NCBI RefSeq assembly: GCF_020782245.1
Contig: NZ_JAJGNP010000001.1
Span: 372,001 to 436,000, forward strand
DNA: 64,000 nucleotides
Reading direction: 5' to 3'
Origin: Sphingobium soli
GTDB taxonomy: Bacteria; Pseudomonadota; Alphaproteobacteria; Sphingomonadales; Sphingomonadaceae
How positions within the stretch are numbered: position 1 is the stretch's first letter; each line of letters begins with the position of its first letter. Shown piece after piece: positions 52,189 through 63,033 of the stretch. A program made the position numbers and the translations under genes. The notes under the pieces were generated by a model, which was not told the DNA's origin, did no database searches, and worked only from the letters and a program-made list of their open reading frames with translations.

Positions 52189-53008
52189 GCTGATCCTTGC
52201 CCTACTGCTCATGCTCGCGCCTTCGGCGGCGCTGGCCCAGTCGGCGCAATGCCGGATGCCCGCCACCCTGCCCCGGCCCAAGGCCGAAGGGCCGACCGCC
52301 AAGGAGCCCAAGCGCGTGCTGCCGATCGGCAGCTACACGCTGGCGATCAGCTGGACGCCACAATATTGTTCGACCGCGCGGGATCGGGGCAGCCTGCAAT
52401 GCGGCGGGCGCAACGGCAAATTCGGCTTCACCCTGCATGGCCTGTGGCCCGATGGCGTTGGCAAGGAATGGCCACAATATTGCCGGCCGGCCGACCTGGT
52501 GCCGCGCGATGTGGTGCGGGACAATCTCTGCGCGACGCCCTCAGTGCAATTGATCCAGCATGAATGGGCCAAACATGGCACCTGCATGACGACCAAGCCG
52601 GAGCTGTATTTCAACCTGTCGCGCGCCTTCTACCAGTCGCTGCGCTATCCCGACATGGCCGCGCTCGCCCAGCGCAAGACGCTGACGGTCGCGCAGTTCG
52701 CCGCCGCCTTCGCCGCCGCGAACAAGCGGCTGGAGCCGGAGATGCTGCGCGTCACCACGGTGCGCGGCAACTGGCTGAGCGAAGTGTGGATCTGCATGGA
52801 CCGGGCGATGGAATATACGCGCTGTCCGGCGCATCAGGGCGGGGCGCCGGGACCCAGCTATTTGCGGATCGAGCCGGGGCCAAGCATCCCTGTCGCCCGG
52901 CCAGCGCGGCGCGGCGCATCCGGCTTGGCCCCCGCCCGCAAGCCCGGCCTTATCCTCGACCTTGACCCCAAGGTGCAGCCGCTCGCCAAGGATGGCAAAA
53001 AGGACTGA
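52181..53008 (+). CDS. Secreted ribonuclease T2
   Basis: Periplasmic endoribonuclease with RNase T2 fold. Signal peptide MPRLILALLLMLAPSAALAQ, then catalytic sequences CAS I FTLHGLWP (about residues 86-93) and CAS II HEWAKHGTC (about 127-135), with eight cysteines for disulfides. The C-terminal 60 residues are a basic, Pro/Ala-rich tail absent from Escherichia coli RNase I. It starts within nadC (8-bp overlap), an unexpected partner for NAD genes, and ends tail to tail with no gap against the DUF4112 gene. Confidence 0.94.
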   Translation: MPRLILALLLMLAPSAALAQSAQCRMPATLPRPKAEGPTAKEPKRVLPIGSYTLAISWTPQYCSTARDRGSLQCGGRNGKFGFTLHGLWPDGVGKEWPQYCRPADLVPRDVVRDNLCATPSVQLIQHEWAKHGTCMTTKPELYFNLSRAFYQSLRYPDMAALAQRKTLTVAQFAAAFAAANKRLEPEMLRVTTVRGNWLSEVWICMDRAMEYTRCPAHQGGAPGPSYLRIEPGPSIPVARPARRGASGLAPARKPGLILDLDPKVQPLAKDGKKD

Positions 53009-53434
53009 TTACTGGTCGATCACCGCCGTCGCGGGATGATGGCGGTCCAGATGCTTGCGGATGATGCGCAGATTCTTGGTGTTGGACTTGTAGAGAAAGT
53101 CGAAGATATCGCCGGCGAACGGGATTGCGCCGACCAGCGTGTCGATCCCGACATTGGCGGCCATGCGCGTTAGATGCCATTTCGACATGCCAAGGCTGCG
53201 CGCTTCCCACACGATCCACGCCCCCATCGCGGCGGTGGCGATGTCACCCACCACGGGCACCAGGCCGACCAAACTGTCCAGCCCGACGCGGCGGTTGGTG
53301 CCGGGGATCACGAACAGCCCCTCCAGCATCGCCTCCATCGCCTCGATCCGGCGGCGGACCGAGGCCGGATCCCGGCCAAAGCCCGGCATGTCCCGCACGA
53401 TATGGTCGAACTGGTCCTGCGATAACGCCATCAA
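53009..53434 (-). CDS. DUF4112 domain protein
   Basis: A 141-residue protein with the DUF4112 pattern: RRIEAMEAMLEGLFVIPGTNRRVGLDSLVGLVPVVGDIATAAM (located at about residues 28-70), YxSLGMSKWHL-like region EARSLGMSKWHLTRMAANVGIDTLVGAIPFAGDIFDFLYKSNTKNLRII (located at about 77-125). Two short hydrophobic Gly-rich turns (VPVVGD and IPFAGD) suggest membrane association. Function unknown. Follows the solute-binding protein gene by 19 bp on the same strand. Confidence 0.87.
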   Translation of the reverse strand: MMALSQDQFDHIVRDMPGFGRDPASVRRRIEAMEAMLEGLFVIPGTNRRVGLDSLVGLVPVVGDIATAAMGAWIVWEARSLGMSKWHLTRMAANVGIDTLVGAIPFAGDIFDFLYKSNTKNLRIIRKHLDRHHPATAVIDQ

Positions 53435-53452
53435 TTGTCTCCTCCACCTTCT

Positions 53453-54946
53453 CTAATTGGGGGAGGCGAGGAGATGGTTCAATGGGTGGCGCGCGCGCTG
53501 CGAAGGCATGAAGCCGCCGAGGCGGCGCGATACGAGCGACCAGCGCACCGGCGCGCCGAGCGCGATATAGCCATTATGCGCCTGAATCAGCGCTTCGGCT
53601 TCGGCGATGCGGGCCAGCCGCTCCTCCGTAGTGCTGGCAAGGCTGGCCGACTGCATCGCGGCGTCGGCGGCGGGGTTGCAATGCACTTTGCGCGCGCAGC
53701 CGACACGGCCGAGATACCATAGCGCGCTGTCATAGGGTGCGACTTCGTCGATCAGGCGCAGGTCGGCCGGATCGGTCATGGCGACTCGTTCGGCGGCAAG
53801 GCCGATCGCCCCCAGGTCCCGGCGCAGCATCCCGAACAGCAATGTCGCCCCGGGGCCTTCGGGCAGGGCGATGCGCAGCGCGGGCACATCCTCATGATCG
53901 GCGCGCCAGCGCGTGATGGTCGCGCTCGCCCGCGCCCGGCGATCGTCCATAGACTGGCTGGCCCAGACCGGCGCGGTCGGGGCGCGGCCAAGGTCGAGGT
54001 CGGACGGGACAATGCGATCGGTCGTGGTCCAGCCGCCGAGCGGGAAGAGATTGGGCAACTGACTGCGGTCGATCGCCATGTTGATCGCGGCGCGGACATT
54101 GTCATCGTCCAGCATCGCGCCGGTGCCGACCACGGCAAGGCCGAGCAGGCCCTGCACCGGATCAATCCGCACCGCGTCCCGGTCTATGCCGGCGGGCACG
54201 AGCAGCGGCACGTCCGCGAACCGACCGCCCAACATGAGCGCCGAGAGTCCTTCGCGAAAACGCACGATGCCCAGCGCCGCCCGCTCGGCACGCAGGACGC
54301 GCAGCATCGAGGGCGGAATCGGTTCTTCCTCTGCGTCATCGTCGCCCGTCGACCGGTCCACCGGCGTCAGCATCAACGCGCCGCCCTGCCGCCGCGCCCG
54401 GTAAGGCCCGGTGCCGCCATCGCGCGACAGGATACCCATTTGCGGCTGCGCCAGCATCTGGAGCATATAGGGGCGCGCGGCGACCATGCGGATTTCGATG
54501 ACCTCACCTGTCATGGGCACGACCGCCTGAACCGCATCGAGCGGGCCATCGGGGTCAAGCTGGCGCAGGCTGGTGATGCGCGCCATCAGCATCCGCGCGA
54601 CTGCGGTGGCGGTGACGCGCGACCCATCAGCCCAGAATGCGCGCCGCAGTCGGAAGATGTAGCTGCGTCCATCATCCTCGACGATCCAGCGCTGGGCGAG
54701 CCCCGGCACGATGTCCCCGCGCGCATCGAAAGCGACAAGGCCCTGCGCCGTGCTTTCCAGCAACAGCTTTGCGGCCGGGTCCGGCAATTGCTGCAATGGC
54801 TTTTTCAGGTCGTCCCGATCGCCAACGACACTGACGACGATCAGTCCGCTATCTTCTTTCGAACAGGCCGACAGCCCGAGCAGCATCGCGCCAAGCGGCG
54901 GCATTGCGAGGCGCAGGGCGCGCGGGAGGGAAAAGGCGATGCGCAT
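53453..54946 (-). CDS. Extracellular solute-binding lipoprotein, family 5
   Basis: A 497-residue peptide/nickel-type binding protein (SBP_bac_5). The ATG at 54946 opens a lipoprotein signal (LPPLGAMLLGLSAC-type: MPPLGAMLLGLSAC, lipobox LSAC). The core shows STAQGLVAFDARGDIVPGLAQRW, YIFRLRRAFWADGSRVTATAVARML and VRAAINMAIDRSQLPNLFP, all typical. No ABC permease or ATPase gene is adjacent, so it is an orphan; substrate unknown. Divergent from the porin gene. Confidence 0.85.
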   Translation of the reverse strand: MRIAFSLPRALRLAMPPLGAMLLGLSACSKEDSGLIVVSVVGDRDDLKKPLQQLPDPAAKLLLESTAQGLVAFDARGDIVPGLAQRWIVEDDGRSYIFRLRRAFWADGSRVTATAVARMLMARITSLRQLDPDGPLDAVQAVVPMTGEVIEIRMVAARPYMLQMLAQPQMGILSRDGGTGPYRARRQGGALMLTPVDRSTGDDDAEEEPIPPSMLRVLRAERAALGIVRFREGLSALMLGGRFADVPLLVPAGIDRDAVRIDPVQGLLGLAVVGTGAMLDDDNVRAAINMAIDRSQLPNLFPLGGWTTTDRIVPSDLDLGRAPTAPVWASQSMDDRRARASATITRWRADHEDVPALRIALPEGPGATLLFGMLRRDLGAIGLAAERVAMTDPADLRLIDEVAPYDSALWYLGRVGCARKVHCNPAADAAMQSASLASTTEERLARIAEAEALIQAHNGYIALGAPVRWSLVSRRLGGFMPSQRARHPLNHLLASPN

Positions 54947-55079
54947 GGGTCGGCAGGAGTAGCGAATGGACGCCCAATCACCAACCCCGGTTCCATCTGA
55001 ACCACTGTCATATTTTAGCAATATTAAAGACCCTTATATGCAATAAATAGTTCATATTGGCTCCGCCCAGAGAAAGGGC

Positions 55080-56492
55080 GTGTCCATGCCAGCTTTGAAA
55101 CCGATGACCGCGATCGCGCTGATCCTGACAACGGCGCACGTCCCTGCCGCGGCGCAGGCGATCAGCCAGCAGGAGGCCGCGGCGTTGCGGGCCGAAATCG
55201 CCGCGCTCAAGGCCCAGATAAACCGGCTGGAAGCGCGCATCGGCGGTGGTGATTCGGCGGCTGTGATGGCCGCGACGCAGGGCGGCACCCCTGCCCCGCC
55301 ACCACTGGCGGCCGCCACCGAGCCCGCCCCGCCAGCCCAAACGCCCACGGCGGTTCGCTGGAAGGGAGGCCCGGTCTTTTCCCAGGGAGAGATGACCTTC
55401 CACCCCAAGGGTCGCATCCAATATGACGCCGGACTGCTGATGACGCCTGACAGCGTCGCGGACCGGGCGCGGGGCTATTCCAACGAATTGCGGCGACTGC
55501 GGCTAGGCGGCGAAGGCAGGATCGGCGGCGGCTTTGGCTACAAGCTGGAACTGGAACTGTCCGACAACAGCGTCGATCTGGTCGATTCCTTCATCACTTA
55601 TGAAAAGGGCCCGTGGCTGGTGACGCTGGGCAATCATAATGGCTTCCAGTCGCTGGACGAACTGATCAGCGATACCGGCGGCGCGGTGATGGAGCGCGCG
55701 GCCTTTACCGACGCCTTCAATTTCGAGCGGCGGCTGGGGCTGTCCGTGCAATATCGCAAGGGCATAGTGCTGGCGCAGGCGGGCCTGTTTTCCGACAGTG
55801 CCGATTCGCTGACCAATGATGCGGACGGCGCCGATGGCGGGGACGAGAATAACAGCTACTCCCTCGACGGGCGCATCGTGCTGGCACCCAAATGGGGCGA
55901 CACGCAATTGCATGTCGCGGCGTCGGGCCATTGGCGCGATTTCCAGCGGCTCTCGTCGGTCGGCCAACGCTATCGCCAGCGCGCCTATCTCCATTCCGCC
56001 AACAGCCGCTTCCTGGCGACGCCGCAGATCGTCGGGAAAAGCGAAAGCCATTATGGGCTGGAATTTGCGGGCGAACGCGGCCCCTTCTGGTGGGCAAGCG
56101 AGGCGCATTGGTTGCGGGTGTCGCAAGCTGGCGTTGCCGATCCGCTCTTTTTCGGCGGCTATGGCGAAGTCGGCTATGTGCTCACCGGCGAACAGCGGGG
56201 GTATAAGAACGGCATTTTCGGCACGGTGACGCCTGACAGCCCGGTCGGCAGCGGCGGATGGGGCGCGTTGCAGGCGACGCTGCGCTACGATTATCTGGAC
56301 TTGAATGACAAGGGGATCGTGGGCGGCACGCAAAAGGCGGTGATCGCCGCGATGGTGTGGACGCCGGTCGACTTCCTGCGCTTCAACGTAAATTACGCCC
56401 ATCTGCGCTTTGGCGACGCGGCGATATTGGCCGGGGACGACCGGGACTACAGCGTCGATGTCATTGGCTGGCGCGCCGAATTGGATTTCTGA
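55080..56492 (+). CDS. Phosphate-selective porin O/P family protein
   Basis: An outer-membrane beta-barrel of about 468 residues. Start GTG at 55080 or ATG two codons later (55086). Signal peptide ending TAHVPAAAQA, a short coiled coil (EAAALRAEIAALKAQINRLEARI, located at about residues 32-54) as in OprO/OprP-like porins, then the barrel opening FHPKGRIQYDAGLL and closing with aromatic VIGWRAELDF; C-terminal Phe is the outer-membrane signature. The surrounding genes do not indicate phosphate starvation, so substrate remains open. Confidence 0.88.
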   Translation: MSMPALKPMTAIALILTTAHVPAAAQAISQQEAAALRAEIAALKAQINRLEARIGGGDSAAVMAATQGGTPAPPPLAAATEPAPPAQTPTAVRWKGGPVFSQGEMTFHPKGRIQYDAGLLMTPDSVADRARGYSNELRRLRLGGEGRIGGGFGYKLELELSDNSVDLVDSFITYEKGPWLVTLGNHNGFQSLDELISDTGGAVMERAAFTDAFNFERRLGLSVQYRKGIVLAQAGLFSDSADSLTNDADGADGGDENNSYSLDGRIVLAPKWGDTQLHVAASGHWRDFQRLSSVGQRYRQRAYLHSANSRFLATPQIVGKSESHYGLEFAGERGPFWWASEAHWLRVSQAGVADPLFFGGYGEVGYVLTGEQRGYKNGIFGTVTPDSPVGSGGWGALQATLRYDYLDLNDKGIVGGTQKAVIAAMVWTPVDFLRFNVNYAHLRFGDAAILAGDDRDYSVDVIGWRAELDF

Positions 56493-56537
56493 CCGGGGCG
56501 GGCGACGCGCGATGACGCGTCGCCCTGGAAGTCCGCC

Positions 56538-59138
<2,601 letters not shown>

Positions 59139-59147
59139 CTTATCAAT

Positions 59148-59216
59148 ATCCGTTCGCTTCGAGCGAAGTCGAGAAGCATCCGCGCCCGGTTCTCGACAAG
59201 CTCGAACCGAACGGAT
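59148..59216. repeat. Palindromic intergenic repeat, copy B
   Basis: ATCCGTTCG at 59148-59156 and CGAACGGAT at 59208-59216 form the outer arms; the right arm carries the full GGTTCTCGACAAGCTCGAAC motif while the left arm is altered in the centre (GCTTCGAGCGAAGTCGAGAAGC). It fills nearly all of the gap between the two metH genes. Confidence 0.85.
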
Positions 59217-59223
59217 GTGGGTT

Positions 59224-60270
59224 TCAGGCCGCGATATGCATGGGTTCGAGGCCCGCGAGCCGCGTCACGACCGGCAGATCGGGCACCAGACGCGGCTTGT
59301 GACCGGCCAGCGCCTTCGCCACCGCGCCAATATGCGCAGGCGTCGTGCCACAGCAGCCGCCGACCATGTTGACGAGGCCTTCATCCACCCAGTCGCGGAT
59401 CAGCTTCGCGGTGGTTTCGGGCAATTCGTCATATTGGCCCAGTTCGTTGGGCAGTCCGGCATTGGGATAGGCCAGGATCAGCGTGTCGGCATTTTTCGAC
59501 AGTTCGCTGAGGTAAGGCCGCAGCAGATCCGCACCGAAGGCGCAGTTCACCCCTATAGTGAGCGGCTTCAAATGGCGCAACGAATACCAGAAGGCGTTGA
59601 TCGTGTGGCCCGACAGGTTGCGGCCCGACATGTCGGTGATGGTGAAGCTGAGCATCAGCGGCACGGAGCGTCCGGCCGCCGCTTCCGCTTCGCGCGCGGC
59701 CATGCCCGCAGCCTTGGCATTGAGCGTATCAAAACAGGTTTCAACCAGCAGGAAATCCACCCCGCCCGCGATCAACGCGTCGCATTGCTCGCGATAATCG
59801 GCCTTGAGCGTATCATAGTCGACCTCACGATAGGCGGGGTCGTTGACGTCGGGCGAGATGGAGAGCGTCTTGTTGGTCGGCCCGATCGAACCGCAGACGA
59901 AGCGCGGCTTGCCGTCCTTCGCGCTTGCCTTCTCGCACGCCGAGCGGGCCAGCCTGGCCGCCGCGAGATTAATGTCCCAGACCAGATGTTCGCAGCCATA
60001 ATCGGCCATGGCGATCTTGGTCGAACTAAACGTGTTGGTTTCGACCATGTCCGCGCCAGCGTCGAGATAGGCCGTGTGGATGCCCTCTACAATGTCGGGG
60101 CGGGTCAGACAGAGCAGGTCGTTATTGCCCTTCTGATCCTTCACCAGGTCGAGGTCGCCGCGATAATCGGCTTCGGTCAGGCCATGTTTCTGGATCGACG
60201 TGCCATAGCCGCCGTCAAAGATCAGGATCTTTTCGGCAGCCAGTTGGCGGAATTTCTGTTCGGCGGTCAT
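59224..60270 (-). CDS. metH: Methionine synthase, homocysteine-binding part (split MetH)
   Basis: A 348-residue homocysteine S-methyltransferase domain, the N-terminal module of MetH. The ATG at 60270 follows a good SD (AGGGAG); the frame open to 60333 runs into the palindrome and is not credible. Zinc ligands are in [11 protein letters not shown] (about residue 236) and [15 protein letters not shown] (about residue 310), the front end has [14 protein letters not shown], and the substrate region [13 protein letters not shown]. It needs the separate cobalamin part to function. Confidence 0.94.
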   Translation of the reverse strand: MTAEQKFRQLAAEKILIFDGGYGTSIQKHGLTEADYRGDLDLVKDQKGNNDLLCLTRPDIVEGIHTAYLDAGADMVETNTFSSTKIAMADYGCEHLVWDINLAAARLARSACEKASAKDGKPRFVCGSIGPTNKTLSISPDVNDPAYREVDYDTLKADYREQCDALIAGGVDFLLVETCFDTLNAKAAGMAAREAEAAAGRSVPLMLSFTITDMSGRNLSGHTINAFWYSLRHLKPLTIGVNCAFGADLLRPYLSELSKNADTLILAYPNAGLPNELGQYDELPETTAKLIRDWVDEGLVNMVGGCCGTTPAHIGAVAKALAGHKPRLVPDLPVVTRLAGLEPMHIAA

Positions 60271-60283
60271 TTGCTCCCTCTCC

Positions 60284-60348
60284 CCGTTCGGTTCGAGCTT
60301 GTCGAGAACCCCGCGCGTGATGGTTCTCGACAAGCTCGAACCGAACGG
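60284..60348. repeat. Perfect 27-bp inverted repeat, copy C
   Basis: Positions 60284-60310 and 60322-60348 are perfect reverse complements over 27 bp with an 11-nt loop; arms begin CCGTTCGGTTCGAGCTTGTC. This is the cleanest of the three copies in the window. It sits between metF and the metH homocysteine gene, within a predicted transcript, where it would form a very stable RNA hairpin. Confidence 0.95.
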
Positions 60349-60365
60349 AGGGGGTTGATTGCGTG

Positions 60366-61268
60366 TCAGGCTTCCACCGTCACCCTGGGCCTTAAACCCA
60401 GCAGATGGCAGATCGCATAGCTATGTTCCGCCCGGTTGAGCGTGTAGAAATGAAAGTCGCGCACGCCCCCTTCATAGAGTTTGCGGCAGAGTTCGGCCGC
60501 GAGCGTCGCGGATATAAGCTGGCGAGCGGCGGGGTGGTCGTCCAGACCTTCGAACAGGCGCCCCATCCAGGCCGGGACATCGGTGTTGCACATCGCCGCC
60601 ATGCGCTGAACCGCGGCGAAATTGCCGACCGGCATGATGCCGGGCACGATTTCCGCATCGATGCCGGCGGCACGCACCTTGTCCATGAAGCGGAAATAGG
60701 TGTCGGCCTCAAAGAAGAATTGCGTGATGGCTCGGGTCGCCCCTGCGTCAAGCTTGCGCTTGAGATTGTCGAGATCGCTTTGCGGATCACGGGCGTCGGG
60801 ATGAACCTCGGGATAGGCGGACACGGAAATTTCGAACGGGTGGCGCTTCATCAGCCCTTCGACCAGATCGGCCGCGCCGGCATAGCCATCGGGATGCGCT
60901 TCGAACCGTCCACCCTGCTCAGGCGGATCGCCGCGTAGCGCGACGATGTGGCGCACGCCGGCCTGCCAATAGGCGTCGGCAATCTCGTCAATCTCGTCCG
61001 TGCTGGCAGCGACGCAGGTGAGGTGCGCGGCGGCGGCAAGCGGGGTTTCCCGCGCTATGCGAGCGACCGTATTGTGCGTGCGCTCGCGCGTCGAACCGCC
61101 CGCGCCATAGGTGACCGACACGAAACGAGGCGCAAGCGGCGCGAGCGTTTCGATCGCCGACCAGAGCTGCGCCTCCATCTTTTCGGTCTTAGGCGGAAAA
61201 AATTCGAAGCTGACGCGCGCGTCGCCAGCCAGATCCGCATAAAGAGGTACGCGATCATCAATGGTCAT
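60366..61268 (-). CDS. metF: 5,10-methylenetetrahydrofolate reductase
   Basis: FAD enzyme providing methyl-THF for MetH. The 300-residue protein has VSFEFFPPKTEKMEAQLW near residue 18-36, the FAD/folate region SVTYGAGGSTRERTH, HIVALRGDPPEQG, and QFFFEADTYFRFMDKVRAAGID. The gene overlaps the SahR-like gene by 4 bp at its start. A palindrome separates it from the metH homocysteine part. Confidence 0.96.
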   Translation of the reverse strand: MTIDDRVPLYADLAGDARVSFEFFPPKTEKMEAQLWSAIETLAPLAPRFVSVTYGAGGSTRERTHNTVARIARETPLAAAAHLTCVAASTDEIDEIADAYWQAGVRHIVALRGDPPEQGGRFEAHPDGYAGAADLVEGLMKRHPFEISVSAYPEVHPDARDPQSDLDNLKRKLDAGATRAITQFFFEADTYFRFMDKVRAAGIDAEIVPGIMPVGNFAAVQRMAAMCNTDVPAWMGRLFEGLDDHPAARQLISATLAAELCRKLYEGGVRDFHFYTLNRAEHSYAICHLLGLRPRVTVEA

Positions 61269-62236
61269 GCGGATATCCGTCGTTCGAGCGGCAGGACGTC
61301 AGCGCCTTTGCGCCGCCCCAGCCAGAGTTGCACCGTCAATTCCTGCCCCGGCAGGCTTTCGACCTGTTCGAGAACCAGGCCCGCATCCGCGAACCAGCCT
61401 TCGATCTGGGCATCGGCAAAGCCAAGCCGCGCATGCTGGTCGCGCATGCGCAGTTCTTCCCGCTGATGCGGGGCGAAATCAGCGATCAATACGCGGCCGT
61501 TCCGCGCGGTCACGCGCGCCGCTTCGGCAATGACGCTTTCGGGCGCCTGCGCATAATGGAGTACCTGATGGCACAGCACCGTGTCGATGCTGCCCGATTC
61601 CATCGGCAGGGACAGGAAATCGCCCAGCAGCAGCGCATATTTGTCGCCCGCATCCTGCGGCAGCTTGGCGCGGGCGAGGCGTAGCATGTCGGGGCTGCGG
61701 TCAAGCGCGGTAACCTGGCGCGCGTCGCAGCCGAACAATTCGATCATCCGGCCAGTGCCAGTGCCAATGTCGAGCATATGGCCGATCGGTTCGCGCGCCA
61801 GCAGCGCGGTCATCGCGGCTTCCACCTGCGCTTCGGGCACATGGAGCGAGCGGATCGCGTCCCATTCATTGGCATGATCGGCGAAATAGGCTTCGGCCGC
61901 GCGCGCCCGTTCGGCCCGGACCGCCGACAAGCGGGCCAGATCGGCCGCCTGCCACAGCACTTCAGACTGCGAAGGTTCGAGCCGATCGAACAACGTGAGG
62001 AAAGGCGCGATCCCCTGCCCGCGTGCCAGGCGAAGGAACACCCAGTTGCCCTCCTTGCGCCGTTCGACAAGGCCCGCTTCGGCAAGGATGCGCACATGGC
62101 GCGAGACGCGGGGCTGGCTTTGCCCGACGACCTGGGCGATTTCGCCCACAGCCAGTTCCATTGCGCGCAAAAGATGCACGATCCGCAGTCGCGTCGGGTC
62201 GCCAAGCGCCCGGAAAATGTCGAGAGCGGAGTGCAT
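61265..62236 (-). CDS. ArsR-family regulator fused to SAM-dependent methyltransferase domain (SahR type)
   Basis: From the ATG at 62236 (MHSALDIFRALGDPTRLRIV) about 323 residues. A winged-helix ArsR domain (1-80; VGEIAQVVGQSQPRVSRHVRILAEAGLVERRKEGN located at about 28-62) has no metal-binding cysteines. The second domain has the SAM-binding loop MLDIGTGTGRMIEL (about residue 150) and continues LDRSPDMLRLARAKLP and LCHQVLHYAQAP. Such fusions include SahR, an S-adenosylhomocysteine-responsive repressor of methionine-cycle genes. Here it is the first gene of that operon and has a palindrome at its promoter, so autoregulation is likely. Confidence 0.9.
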   Translation of the reverse strand: MHSALDIFRALGDPTRLRIVHLLRAMELAVGEIAQVVGQSQPRVSRHVRILAEAGLVERRKEGNWVFLRLARGQGIAPFLTLFDRLEPSQSEVLWQAADLARLSAVRAERARAAEAYFADHANEWDAIRSLHVPEAQVEAAMTALLAREPIGHMLDIGTGTGRMIELFGCDARQVTALDRSPDMLRLARAKLPQDAGDKYALLLGDFLSLPMESGSIDTVLCHQVLHYAQAPESVIAEAARVTARNGRVLIADFAPHQREELRMRDQHARLGFADAQIEGWFADAGLVLEQVESLPGQELTVQLWLGRRKGADVLPLERRISA

Positions 62237-62239
62237 GAA

Positions 62240-62272
62240 GACGTCATATAAAGAAATCTTTATATACGTCAA
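62240..62272 (-). promoter_or_regulatory. Operator and promoter of the sahR-metF-metH operon
   Basis: ATATAAAGA-AA-TCTTTATAT (plus strand, 62246-62265 region) is a perfect 9-bp palindrome, extended by GACGT and ACGTC arms to 62240-62270 with one extra base. On the minus strand TTGACG (62272-62267), a 16-nt spacer and TATATG (62250-62245) form a good -35/-10 pair overlapping it. Only 8 nt separate the -10 from the ATG at 62236. Confidence 0.75.
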
Positions 62273-62451
62273 TGCCCGTCAATTCTGCGACGAACCAAGC
62301 GTAACGACCCCCACAAAGCCTTGCTTTGCGACGAATGGGATTGCCTTGCCTTGATCAAGGCATTACGAATCGCGGCGCAGGCGCAATGGGGGGTGAGCTT
62401 TTCTCCGAGAGTGGTCTGCATCTTTTTTTTCTCAGAGAGGGGTTGTTGCCC

Positions 62452-62670
62452 ATGACCAAGTCGATTGCTCTTTCGCTCGTTCTCGCCGCTTCGCTCGGCC
62501 TGGCTGCCTGCAGTGGCAACCATGAAGACAATGCGGCCAACATGGCTGCCAATGCTGCCGAGAATGCGTCGAACGCTGCCGACAACGCCATGAACGCTGC
62601 GATGAACGCCGCTGACGACGCCGCCAATGCCGCGTCCAACGCGACGAACAACGTTGCGAACGCGATGTAA
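62452..62670 (+). CDS. Small Ala/Asn-rich lipoprotein with heptad-like repeats
   Basis: A 72-residue lipoprotein: signal MTKSIALSLVLAASLGLAAC, lipobox LAAC (Cys20), then a mature region built from repeated AANAAENA-type units with A/N/D/M only (NAADNAMNAAMNAADDAANA). Every third or fourth residue is Ala, so it is predicted as an amphipathic, alanine-zipper-like helix in the manner of Lpp, but it lacks the C-terminal Lys that ties Lpp to murein. A terminator follows at once, so it is probably a monocistronic, abundant envelope protein. No family name. Confidence 0.8.
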   Translation: MTKSIALSLVLAASLGLAACSGNHEDNAANMAANAAENASNAADNAMNAAMNAADDAANAASNATNNVANAM

Positions 62671-62696
62671 TTGTCCCTGACCAGGGAAGATTTTGC

Positions 62697-62733
62697 GAAA
62701 GGGGTCGCTCCGGCAAACGGGGCGACCCCTTTT
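62697..62733 (+). terminator. Rho-independent terminator of the Ala-rich lipoprotein gene
   Basis: AAAGGGGTCGC (62698-62708) pairs with GCGACCCCTTT (62722-62732), 13-nt loop, T-run following. About 27 bp after the stop codon. Confidence 0.88.
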
Positions 62734-62750
62734 CTGTTGGGAGAGTGCCG

Positions 62751-62987
62751 ATGCGGTATCTGTCGGGCCTGGTCGTTCTGGCGCTGCTGAATGCCTGCGG
62801 ATCGTCAGATAGCGACGGCGTGGGCGGCGTGAGCGCCAGCGAAGCGGGCGCCCTCAATGAAGCGGCCGCCACGCTGGACGCACGCGTCGGCGTGACGGAG
62901 GATGGGGCGTCAGGGCTTAATCCCGCTGCGCGGATGGCGGCCGACCGTCAGCGTGGCGCTGCGCCAGCGGGCGAAACGACACGATAA
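62751..62987 (+). CDS. Small putative lipoprotein, unknown
   Basis: A 78-residue protein from the ATG at 62751 (MRYLSGLVVLALLNACGSSD), with a lipobox-like LNAC and then an acidic, Ala/Gly-rich region (GVSASEAGALNEAAATLDAR) without a motif. A GTG 6 bp earlier is an alternative. A hairpin with GGGCCG arms follows the stop. Possibly an outer-membrane or periplasmic lipoprotein; function unknown. Confidence 0.6.
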   Translation: MRYLSGLVVLALLNACGSSDSDGVGGVSASEAGALNEAAATLDARVGVTEDGASGLNPAARMAADRQRGAAPAGETTR

Positions 62988-63011
62988 GGGCCGCCCCAGC
63001 GGGACGGCCCT
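62987..63011. terminator. Hairpin between convergent lipoprotein and RGY-protein genes
   Basis: AGGGCCG (62987-62993) pairs with CGGCCCT (63005-63011), with further CCC/GGG pairing near the loop. No T-run on either side, so termination would be weak; it may instead stabilise the transcripts. Confidence 0.45.
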
Positions 63012-63033
63012 ATGTGCATCCAGACGATGCGAT

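Noticed and set aside
62273-62451. SAH, SAM or cobalamin riboswitch near the methionine operon
   Set aside because: The promoter sits directly at the first start codon, leaving no leader, and no riboswitch-like helices are apparent in the gap beyond it.
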